Positions 36,287 through 44,193 of a stretch of 64,000 nucleotides of DNA are shown here, piece after piece. The stretch's first letter is position 1. The number at the start of each line of letters is the position of its first letter. The position numbers and the translations under genes are program-made. The notes under the pieces were generated by a model that had not been told where the DNA came from, did not search any database, and worked only from the letters and a program-made list of their open reading frames with translations. Source of the stretch: Paenibacillus pectinilyticus (lineage in GTDB: Bacteria > Bacillota > Bacilli > Paenibacillales > NBRC-103111); NCBI RefSeq assembly GCF_001700435.1, contig NZ_LYPC01000002.1, positions 1-64,000 on the forward strand, read 5' to 3'.

Positions 36287-36736
36287 CTACCCGCAATTCC
36301 CGCTGCAGCTTCCACCGGAGCTGCAGCCTTTGCCGGTTGGCAATGGGTTGTTGCTCGGTACTTTGATGGAATCCGACACCGCGTGAGCAATCGTCGACGA
36401 GACCGTGAACAGCAAATCGTCCAACCGATCCTCAGCTTCTTTATATTTACGAACAGCTTCCACAGCTAGAAGCTTCTCCTGCACATCGTTTACCGCCGCT
36501 AAAGCATCATGATAGCTCGGATGGTAATGCCCGAATCGTTCACATTCCTCGAACGCATCCTTCTTCCTTGCGAAGACAGCCTGCAAATCTTTGACTTCCT
36601 TGCTGTTCGCGACAGCCGTCTTCCAATATAAATAATCTGCAACTTCCGCAGAAGAATTAATCATGTCACCCATGTCATAGGCCTGCATTAGGACAGCCGA
36701 CATATCCAGTGTTTCTGTTTCCATTGTTTGTAACAT
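36287..36736 (-). CDS. ylbF: YlbF/RicF family regulator with cysteine-rich tail
   Basis: 149 residues. RicF (YlbF) works with RicA (YmcA) and RicT (YaaT) as a complex that carries iron-sulfur clusters and promotes mRNA maturation by RNase Y, and so competence, sporulation and biofilm. The helical com_ylbF domain occupies about residues 10-120 (LMQAYDMGDMINSSAEVADYL, then ERFGHYHPSYHDAL). The C-terminal tail GKGCSSGGSCSGNCG holds three cysteines, consistent with the cluster-binding tail. GGGG lies 8 bases before the ATG. Confidence 0.88.
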   Translation of the reverse strand: MLQTMETETLDMSAVLMQAYDMGDMINSSAEVADYLYWKTAVANSKEVKDLQAVFARKKDAFEECERFGHYHPSYHDALAAVNDVQEKLLAVEAVRKYKEAEDRLDDLLFTVSSTIAHAVSDSIKVPSNNPLPTGKGCSSGGSCSGNCG

Positions 36737-36786
36737 TACGACAACCCCATCCTTTCTCTCGAAAAGTCTATAACACTTCTATCATA

Positions 36787-38862
36787 TCACAGTTCGCCAA
36801 GAGTTTCTTCCTTTTCTCTCACGCCTGCATCATTGATTCCTGGTAAAATGAGCTTCATCTCGTTCCATTCATCCCCCTGCCAAGAAATATCCCGATGTTC
36901 TTCCCAGCCTTCCAGCAGCCAGCCCGTCCGGTCCTCTCGCAGCATCCGCGGGATGATGAAACAATCCCGCCCTTCTTTGCGCAATTGCAGCACACTCCGC
37001 CACTCAATGGCTTTACGAATAATATCTTTCCTCGTCGAGGCATGATAATCTCGGAATTCTTTCGTCCAACTAGTGGGAATGCTGAGCATGTCCGGATATA
37101 AATCATCTCTTTGCGGCAAATGCGGATCAATATCATAGAGCTGGATCGTGTCTCTAGAGTAACAAAGTCCTCGCGTAGGCTCAGTTAAAGAAGGTGCCTC
37201 CTCCACATTCAAAACAAGCTTCTTCGTTATACTTCTATTGGGATGGAATCCCATCGATTCCAAACATTTGGTCAAGAGTTTCAACACATCGCGAGACACA
37301 ATAAAGTTAGCTTCTCCAATTCGTTCACCAAGAAACGGACGGCATTTCTCATTTCGGAGCAAGGCATCCGCAATATCTGCGGATTGGCAGCGAAGCAAGG
37401 TGACCTCCTCCAGGTACAGCTTGTCTTTCTGTTCTTCCCATTGCTGCAACGAGATTATCAGGCCTGCCGGCACTTCGTAATAAGCATTACGCTGTAACAT
37501 CTGTATGACTTCTGCGCTTTGCAGCCCATGATCGAGTGCACGTTGAAAGCTTTCTTTGGTCAATCGGTAAGTACGAACAAGATCCGAATGCTGTATGTCT
37601 GCAAATGCCGCAACTTCCCACTCCGTGAAGAGTGAGGCATCTGGAGGCAATAATAGCTCATAGTCAGGCTGCACATAAAGAGAAGGGGTCTGATGGGCAT
37701 AGAGGCTCACTGCCGTCTCACACGTATTCTGCTGCCGCGGCGAGATGAGCCAACGGAGCCATACATGTTCGTGCTCATCCTTCCCTACTTCAAGAAAGCG
37801 AAACACAGACAGCGGTTGTACCCAAGCGGAAATGAACGCAGGACGAAGAGCCGTGTCCACGGTATTGTCCATCCCTCGTTGCCCCCCCAATACAGTTGAG
37901 CAGCAAGCTTGGATAACTTGGACCAGCTTGTCTAATTCAAACCATTGCCCGTCAGCAGCCTCAGCCTGCTCCATCAAAGCAATGCCATGCTCTAACCAGA
38001 CAGGAGCCGGTATTAGAGCCTGCCGCCAAATCTGATAGAGCTGTGCTTGTTGACGGTCGTAGGATCCTGTAAGCCAAGCTTGAAAGGCATCCTCATCGAT
38101 AATCAGGGCATCGCCAGCCTCATTTTTAAGAAGAAAGCCCATCTGGATAGCCATTTCGATGATTAATGCGGAAGGCTCGTCGTACACGTCCGTGAATGCA
38201 TAAGTAAGTCCAGCCATTGTAAGTATGCGTTTAGGCAGGCTCACATGTTCAGTTAGTTTGAGGAGTTGCTTTTTATGTAGGGTGCCTTTATTCGTAAGGG
38301 AAAGTGACGACTGCCGTGAGCAGGCTACCATGAAATGAAACAATTGCTGTGCTAATCCTCTTGGGTTAACTACTTCTTCTTCATTCAAGCGACTATCTTC
38401 TCCGACATCCCCTACTGCCAGCACATCGAACTCACAGTCACGATCGGTGTTCTCAATCGGGGTACTGAACGAAGGCAAGAGCAGAGATTGCCACCCCGCA
38501 AACGCATCCTCCGGAAGGACAAAAAGCTGCTCCCCCCACGCTTTACGAAAAGCGACAATGATCCCATACTGCCGAAGCCCCATTAAACCCAAGCTCACTT
38601 GAGCACCTGCCATGTGCTGTGCGGCTTCCTTTTCCAATCTCTCACCTGTAAAAGAGAGACAGCCGAACGTAGACAAGATCAGACGCAGTGTGCGCCGCTC
38701 ATCTGAAGAGAGCTTCTCGTTCAATATGGAAAGATGGCTAGGTGATGTCAGTACATCCGCTAGTCGATCTCCTTGTGTACGCAGCGAAGAACACCACGCT
38801 TGTCCTATGATACGTTCCTTCATGGCAGGCGGCATTTTCCGATCAATCTGCTCGTACTTCAT
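36787..38862 (-). CDS. Helicase-associated protein (XPB/Ssl2 N-terminal-like domain, PF13625)
   Basis: 691 residues, no Walker motifs. In bacteria that carry an XPB helicase, a partner with this domain is commonly encoded next to it (for example beside mycobacterial XPB). The matching region is near residues 480-560: LYLEEVTLLRCQSADIADALL (short piece: LEEVTLLRCQSADIAD), PFLGERIGEANFIVSRDVLKLL. The rest looks like an array of winged-helix-like repeats. It lies directly downstream of the XPB gene (18-base gap) on the same strand. Role in DNA repair is inference. Confidence 0.8.
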   Translation of the reverse strand: MKYEQIDRKMPPAMKERIIGQAWCSSLRTQGDRLADVLTSPSHLSILNEKLSSDERRTLRLILSTFGCLSFTGERLEKEAAQHMAGAQVSLGLMGLRQYGIIVAFRKAWGEQLFVLPEDAFAGWQSLLLPSFSTPIENTDRDCEFDVLAVGDVGEDSRLNEEEVVNPRGLAQQLFHFMVACSRQSSLSLTNKGTLHKKQLLKLTEHVSLPKRILTMAGLTYAFTDVYDEPSALIIEMAIQMGFLLKNEAGDALIIDEDAFQAWLTGSYDRQQAQLYQIWRQALIPAPVWLEHGIALMEQAEAADGQWFELDKLVQVIQACCSTVLGGQRGMDNTVDTALRPAFISAWVQPLSVFRFLEVGKDEHEHVWLRWLISPRQQNTCETAVSLYAHQTPSLYVQPDYELLLPPDASLFTEWEVAAFADIQHSDLVRTYRLTKESFQRALDHGLQSAEVIQMLQRNAYYEVPAGLIISLQQWEEQKDKLYLEEVTLLRCQSADIADALLRNEKCRPFLGERIGEANFIVSRDVLKLLTKCLESMGFHPNRSITKKLVLNVEEAPSLTEPTRGLCYSRDTIQLYDIDPHLPQRDDLYPDMLSIPTSWTKEFRDYHASTRKDIIRKAIEWRSVLQLRKEGRDCFIIPRMLREDRTGWLLEGWEEHRDISWQGDEWNEMKLILPGINDAGVREKEETLGEL

Positions 38863-38880
38863 CCTGTACGCCTTCCTTTC

Positions 38881-40557
38881 TCACACCTCTTGTTGCCAAC
38901 TTGTGATTTCATACTGATAGCCCTGCTCAACGAGAAATAATTGCCGTTTCATGGCAAAATCCTGCTCCTTCGTATCGGAACTAACGAGGGAGTAAAAGAC
39001 GGCTGTGTTGTCACCGTTACGCTTCGGACGAAGAATGCGCCCAAGCCGCTGCGCTTCCTCCTGCCTGGAGCCATAGCTGCCTGAGACCTGAATGGCGATC
39101 GCCGCATCCGGCAGGTCCACCGCGAAGTTAGCCACCTTCGATACAATAAGGAGCGGCAACAGGCCCTTTTTAAATAATTCATACAGCTCCTCACGATGTT
39201 CATGCGGGACGTTCCCGCAGATCATGGGCGCACCTGTGTGGGCTGAGATTTGCTCCAACTGATCAATATATTGGCCGATAATTAAAGTGGGTTCATCGGG
39301 ATGCTGCCGAAGCAGATAATCAATCACTTCTAGCTTTGCAACATTCTCCCCAGCTATGCGGAACTGATGCCTTGCCTCCGAAGCGCTGTACATGTCACGA
39401 TCCTGAAGCGAGAGCGGCACGCGCACCTCTTGACAAGTAACCTTCGCCAGCCACCCCATCGTTTCAAGCTGCTTCCACGCCATGTCATATTTTTTCGGAC
39501 CAACTAATGAGAAAACATCACTCTCTAATCCATCTTCTCTAATCAACGTAGCGGTTAAACCTAGTCGGCGTGTAGCTTGAATGTCAGCCGTCGCCCGGAA
39601 CACCGGTGCAGGCAGCAGGTGAACCTCATCATATATGATGAGGCCCCATTCCCTCTCGCTAAACAAACGCAAGTGGGAGAACTCATCTTCCTTTTTAGCG
39701 CGATGCGTTAGAATTTGGTAGGTGGCAATAGTAATTGGCTTGATGTCTTTCGAAGTTCCGCTATACTCGCCAACTTGGTCACTGGTCAGCCCTGTTTTGC
39801 TTAAAATCTCCCGCTTCCATTGTTTCACAGATGTGACATTGGAGGTAAGGATCAGTGTCGCGCAGCTAGCCTTTGCCATCGCGGCAATACCGATCACAGT
39901 TTTCCCCGCTCCGCACGGCAGCACCAGAACGCCGCTCCCTCCGTGATCCACACGTCCGAAAGCGTCCACGGCTTGCTTTTGATACTCGCGCAATTGGAAG
40001 GGTTCATCGGTCGTGTCATCGTCACGCCATGGAATGTCCAGAAATTCGCCGCTGCGATAAGCCGCCAAGTCTTCCACAGGATAGCCGAGTTTCGTCAACT
40101 CTTGCTTCAAAATCCCCCGATGGCTTGGTGATATAGCAATAGCCCGTTCGCCACGGGTATCTGAGAGATATTTGCTCAACGAATCGTAGGCACTTATTTC
40201 TTTGAAAACGACGGTATCATCACTCACCAGAAACAACTCATTCCCCACATGTAACATGCGCAGAATGCCATATCGTTTCGTGTATTTGCGGATAAGAGTA
40301 AGTACAGCGGGAGGAACACCGAATTTGGCATGCTGCTGTAAGCAAGATGTCATGTCTTCCAAAGCCATGCCTGCCGCAGCAGCATTCCATAAGGATAAGG
40401 GCGTAATTCGATACGTATGAAGATGCTCCGGGCTTTTGACTAAATCGGCGAATCGAGCCAACTTGCCCTGGAGCATTTCAAATTCGGGATGATGCGTTTC
40501 GAGGAGAATAGATAAATCGCTCTGAATGATCAGAGGCTTGGATGGGTCCATAGTCAA
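38881..40557 (-). CDS. XPB/Ssl2-like DEAD/H-box DNA helicase
   Basis: 558 residues from TTG at 40557, chosen because GGGGGAG lies 7 bases upstream; an ATG two codons in is 13 bases from that site. Superfamily 2 motifs: Walker A LPCGAGKTVIG near residue 214, IIYDEVHLLPAP (DEVH box), GLTATLIREDG (includes the RED motif typical of XPB), QVSGSYGSRQEEAQRLGRILRP (motif VI region: RLGRILRP). An N-terminal XPB-type damage-recognition-like region precedes the helicase core. Archaeal and bacterial XPBs unwind DNA with Bax1-like or helicase-associated partners. The partner gene follows. Confidence 0.9.
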   Translation of the reverse strand: MTMDPSKPLIIQSDLSILLETHHPEFEMLQGKLARFADLVKSPEHLHTYRITPLSLWNAAAAGMALEDMTSCLQQHAKFGVPPAVLTLIRKYTKRYGILRMLHVGNELFLVSDDTVVFKEISAYDSLSKYLSDTRGERAIAISPSHRGILKQELTKLGYPVEDLAAYRSGEFLDIPWRDDDTTDEPFQLREYQKQAVDAFGRVDHGGSGVLVLPCGAGKTVIGIAAMAKASCATLILTSNVTSVKQWKREILSKTGLTSDQVGEYSGTSKDIKPITIATYQILTHRAKKEDEFSHLRLFSEREWGLIIYDEVHLLPAPVFRATADIQATRRLGLTATLIREDGLESDVFSLVGPKKYDMAWKQLETMGWLAKVTCQEVRVPLSLQDRDMYSASEARHQFRIAGENVAKLEVIDYLLRQHPDEPTLIIGQYIDQLEQISAHTGAPMICGNVPHEHREELYELFKKGLLPLLIVSKVANFAVDLPDAAIAIQVSGSYGSRQEEAQRLGRILRPKRNGDNTAVFYSLVSSDTKEQDFAMKRQLFLVEQGYQYEITSWQQEV

Positions 40558-40640
40558 TCGCGTACTCCCCCTTTTTCCTTAGTATGAAAGGAAAGTACTT
40601 GATTTAAACATGGACCCCATGCTAACGTAACCCAAAGGGA

Positions 40641-40820
40641 TTATTTCAGCGTTAAATATCCGAGTACAACAATAACAGCGAGCGACAACCAACGAACTAC
40701 CGCACGAGGACGCAGGCCGGTTTTCTCCTCTTTCATGTGCAAGTGGGCTTTCCTCGAGCGCTCTTCTAATTCTTTCACATGAGCCTCGTATTTTTTCTCT
40801 ATGTCGTATAAGTTCCACAT
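40641..40820 (-). CDS. Small single-pass membrane protein with coiled-coil
   Basis: 59 residues from ATG at 40820 with GGGGGGAA upstream. The first ~35 residues are charged and helical (YDIEKKYEAHVKELEERSRK, a likely coiled-coil), followed by one hydrophobic helix (WLSLAVIVVLGYLTL) at the C-terminus: a tail-anchored topology. No family recognised. It diverges from the LysR gene and precedes the XPB gene. Confidence 0.65.
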   Translation of the reverse strand: MWNLYDIEKKYEAHVKELEERSRKAHLHMKEEKTGLRPRAVVRWLSLAVIVVLGYLTLK

Positions 40821-40937
40821 GGTAATTCCCCCCATCCTTTGGTTGGAATTGATTTTAACATGAGAGGAACGACCAGAGTTATCTATAATAAATGATCGTT
40901 TCGATCGAAATTTGTGATAATTGAGGAGTGCATACAT

Positions 40938-41864
40938 ATGGATCTTACGTTATACAAAACACTGCTCGAAGTAGGCAAATGGCAAAATTATACGAAAGCA
41001 TCCGAAAAGCTCGGCTATGCCCAATCTAGTGTAACCTCACAAATTCAAAAGTTGGAAATCGAATACGGCGTAGAAATATTTGAACGGATCGATAAGAAGA
41101 TGAGGCCAACGCCTGCGGGGGAAATTTTACTGCGGTATGCAGCTAAAATCCTGAAGCTATATGAGGAATCCAAAATCAATGTTGCGGGTCAAACGACAGG
41201 CAGCTTTATGATTGGCACACACGAAACAACGCTTTTCTCCTATATGCTGCCTCCATTTCTCGGGGCGTTCAAGAAGTGTTTTCCGAACATCACCATCACG
41301 ATCAACGAATTATTGGAAAATGACACGTTCCGTGCGCTGAAGGCGGGAGAATGTGATTTGGGATTCATTGTCGATCGCGAGCTTAGCGACCCTGATCTTC
41401 TTTTTAGAAAGATCCAGGAAGAAGAATTCGTCATTGTCGCAGCTCCTGATCATCCTTTAGCCATGAAATCCTCGATCGTGCCAGAAGATCTGAATGGTTC
41501 AGAGATTTTAATGTCTCCTTCAGGGGGCCGCTGCCGGAAATTATTTGAAACTATGCTTCGTAAGCACAACGTGCACTATACACTTACATACGAGATCAAT
41601 AGTTATGAAACGATCAAGAAGTGCGCGATGTATGGGCTTGGCCTCTGCCTGCTTCCCAAAACGACGGTTGCTTCGGAAACGCAAAACGGGCAGCTGGCGA
41701 TACTTCCGCTCAACTACCCGAATTTCAAACTGACTGTGCAATTATGCTATCATGCCAAACGACAACTATCCGTTCCCATGAAAAACTTCATTCAATTGAT
41801 GTGCGAAACTATTCCACACGAACCGCTTTTTCTTGCGCAATCAAACATAGCTCAGCCGCTTTAA
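40938..41864 (+). CDS. LysR family transcriptional regulator
   Basis: 308 residues from ATG at 40938 (MDLTLYKTLLEV), with GAGGAG 9 bases upstream. The winged helix (NYTKASEKLGYAQSSVTSQIQKLE, seen as GYAQSSVTSQIQ) precedes a substrate-binding-like effector domain (GSFMIGTHETT, PPFLGAFKKCFPNI, CDLGFIVD). The last 56 bases overlap the 3' end of the convergent oxidoreductase gene. Its target may be the neighbouring oxidoreductases, but that is only positional inference. Confidence 0.88.
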   Translation: MDLTLYKTLLEVGKWQNYTKASEKLGYAQSSVTSQIQKLEIEYGVEIFERIDKKMRPTPAGEILLRYAAKILKLYEESKINVAGQTTGSFMIGTHETTLFSYMLPPFLGAFKKCFPNITITINELLENDTFRALKAGECDLGFIVDRELSDPDLLFRKIQEEEFVIVAAPDHPLAMKSSIVPEDLNGSEILMSPSGGRCRKLFETMLRKHNVHYTLTYEINSYETIKKCAMYGLGLCLLPKTTVASETQNGQLAILPLNYPNFKLTVQLCYHAKRQLSVPMKNFIQLMCETIPHEPLFLAQSNIAQPL

Positions 41865-42882
41865 ACGTATGTGCTTGTGTCATAGCCGTTTCCGTACGGT
41901 TGATGCAATCCAAAATCAACTGACCGAAGAAAGGAAAGCCTACTTGTCCATGAAGACTGTAGTGCTTTTCCCCTTGTTGGTTGACGAGGTAAAGCTGATC
42001 TCCCTGTGGATCACGTGCAATATCAATATACTTACGCAGCTCGATATAGCCTTCCGTTCCCAGAATCAATGTACGTCCATCTCCCCATGTCCCCAAGCCG
42101 CTTGGTGTCAGCCAGTCAACACGGAAATAGTTCGTCGCTCCATTGTCTCCAATAAGCGTTGCGTCGCCGAAATCCTCAAGCTCTGGATAGTCCTTCGCAT
42201 GATAATTCGCAACCTTAGAGCTGGCAACCGTCGCATCCTTACAGCCCGCATAGTACAGGAACTGTTCGATTTGATGACTTCCGATGTCACACAGAATACC
42301 GCCATATTTATCCTTCTCGAAGAACCAGTCCGGACGGCTTGGTGCGTTCAACCGGTGAGGTCCAAGACCAATCACTTGAACAACGCGCCCAATTGCGCCT
42401 TCTTCGATCAATTGACCCGCAAACACGGCACTTTCCACGTGAAGACGCTCACTGAAGTACACGGCGTATTTACGTCCCGTTGCTTCAACCGCAGCCTTAG
42501 CAGCAGCAAGTTGTTCCAAGGAAGTAAATGGCGTTTTATCTGTAAAATAATCCTTACCATGCTCCATGGCACGGATCCCCAGAGGGCCCCGCTCCGAAGG
42601 AACAGCTGCTGCAGCGATTAATTTTACCTCTGGATCATCAAAAATCTCTTGCTCAGAAGCCGCTATCTTCACCTGTGGGAACTTCTCCACAAAAGCAGCT
42701 ACTTTCGCCGGATCTTGATCGTAGACCCATTTCAGCTCCGCACCAGCCTCTAAGAGCCCGTTACTCATGCCATAAATATGACCATGATCTAACGCGATGA
42801 CTGCAAAGGTAAACTCTCCTTTTTGTACAACAAGGTTCGGTTTCCCTTTCGGGGCATACGTCATGCCATCATTTTTTTGCAT
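41809..42882 (-). CDS. Gfo/Idh/MocA family oxidoreductase
   Basis: 357 residues. NAD(P)-dependent sugar or inositol dehydrogenase family. An N-terminal Rossmann fold (AVIALDHGHIYGM replaces the more usual GxGxxG loop) carries a DK motif, DYFTDKTPFTS, in place of the common EKP. A beta-sheet C-terminal domain follows (GGILCDIGSHQIEQFLYY). Substrate unknown. It follows a second Gfo/Idh/MocA gene by 20 bases and its 3' end lies antisense to the LysR gene. Confidence 0.88.
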   Translation of the reverse strand: MQKNDGMTYAPKGKPNLVVQKGEFTFAVIALDHGHIYGMSNGLLEAGAELKWVYDQDPAKVAAFVEKFPQVKIAASEQEIFDDPEVKLIAAAAVPSERGPLGIRAMEHGKDYFTDKTPFTSLEQLAAAKAAVEATGRKYAVYFSERLHVESAVFAGQLIEEGAIGRVVQVIGLGPHRLNAPSRPDWFFEKDKYGGILCDIGSHQIEQFLYYAGCKDATVASSKVANYHAKDYPELEDFGDATLIGDNGATNYFRVDWLTPSGLGTWGDGRTLILGTEGYIELRKYIDIARDPQGDQLYLVNQQGEKHYSLHGQVGFPFFGQLILDCINRTETAMTQAHTFKAAELCLIAQEKAVRVE

Positions 42883-42902
42883 TTCGGATTTCCTCCATGG
42901 TC

Positions 42903-44054
42903 TTAGACATCCAGTGTTTTAAAGGAGCCCGTCTCTTTATTGGTTTTGGAATTTTTGATTTTTTCTTGCAGATGCTGCTCGAACAGATCTTCGTCGATCG
43001 GCAAGTCCACCCAGTTGTCGGTGAACGTTGAAAGCATGATCGCATTGGAGATCATTAAGCCTTTAATGCCCTCTGCTCCCGGTGCAATCAACGGAGTACC
43101 GTGGAGAATCGCATCAACGAAGTTCTGCGTGATCCCCATGTGGCCCGTTTCCGTACCCTCAACTGGAATCTCGCATTTCCAGCATTCTGGTTGGCCGAAG
43201 CCGCCTTTGTAGGTTTCATTAAATTCTCTTTCAGAAACGCGCAAACGCCAGAATGTCAATTTGCCGTCTTCAACAACGATTTTACCGCGGTCGCCGGACA
43301 ATTCGAAACGGTTCGTTCCTGGTGCTTCACCTGTTGTCGTGACGAACAGGCCAGTTGCACCATTTTCATACTCAACAAATGCGGTTACATCATCTTCGAC
43401 TTCGATATTCCGGTGTTTACCGAAATAACAGAATGCGCGAACGCGTTTTGGCATCATGTCAATCGTCCACTGCCACAGGTCTAGTTGATGCGGATCCTGA
43501 TTGATCAGAACACCGCCGCCTTCACCAGCCCAAGTTGCACGCCAGCCGCCTGAATCGTAATAACTTTGGGATCTATACCAATTCGTAATAATCCAGTTCG
43601 TTCTGCGAATTTCACCTAATTCTCCAGAAGAAACAAGATCTTTTAACTTTTTATATAAGGGATTTGTACGTTGGTTGTACATCATACTGAATACTTTACC
43701 TGAAGCTTCTGCCGCTTCGTTCATTTGACGTACTTGCTTCGTGTACACACCTGCTGGTTTCTCACAAATAACATGCATACCTGCTTGGAATGCCTTTACA
43801 GCTGTTTCAGGGTGATCATAGTGAGGTGTTGCAATCAAAACCCCATCAATGAGTCCTGAAGCTAAAAAGTCGTCTAGATTGTCAAATAATTGGACGCCTT
43901 CACCTAAGTTTTCTTTTGCCCATTCCAGACGATCGGCTCTCGGTTCACAAACAGCTGTGAGTACACCGCCCTTCACTTCATTCTTTACCAAATATTTGGC
44001 ATGTGCGGTTCCCATGTTCCCCAGACCAACGATACCAATCCTTACTTTCTCCAC
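42903..44054 (-). CDS. Gfo/Idh/MocA family oxidoreductase
   Basis: 383 residues from GTG at 44054 with AAGGTGA about 6 bases upstream. GIVGLGNMGTAHAKYL is the NAD(P) loop, and HVICEKPAGVYTKQV contains the catalytic EKP Lys motif. GGGVLINQDPHQLDLWQW holds the typical second-domain catalytic His. It heads a two-gene unit with the 41809-42882 gene. The pair suggests a sugar or cyclitol pathway; nothing nearby names the substrate. Confidence 0.9.
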   Translation of the reverse strand: MEKVRIGIVGLGNMGTAHAKYLVKNEVKGGVLTAVCEPRADRLEWAKENLGEGVQLFDNLDDFLASGLIDGVLIATPHYDHPETAVKAFQAGMHVICEKPAGVYTKQVRQMNEAAEASGKVFSMMYNQRTNPLYKKLKDLVSSGELGEIRRTNWIITNWYRSQSYYDSGGWRATWAGEGGGVLINQDPHQLDLWQWTIDMMPKRVRAFCYFGKHRNIEVEDDVTAFVEYENGATGLFVTTTGEAPGTNRFELSGDRGKIVVEDGKLTFWRLRVSEREFNETYKGGFGQPECWKCEIPVEGTETGHMGITQNFVDAILHGTPLIAPGAEGIKGLMISNAIMLSTFTDNWVDLPIDEDLFEQHLQEKIKNSKTNKETGSFKTLDV

Positions 44055-44193
44055 AGTACGTCACCTTTTTCTTGTCAGATTCACAATTTGTAAGCTCGTT
44101 TTCACTTTAGCACATTTAAGTGGAGGCATCTTGTCGCAGATTGACTACCTTATTGCGAACTTTGACAGTTACTTGCCACGAATGCGATCTTGG

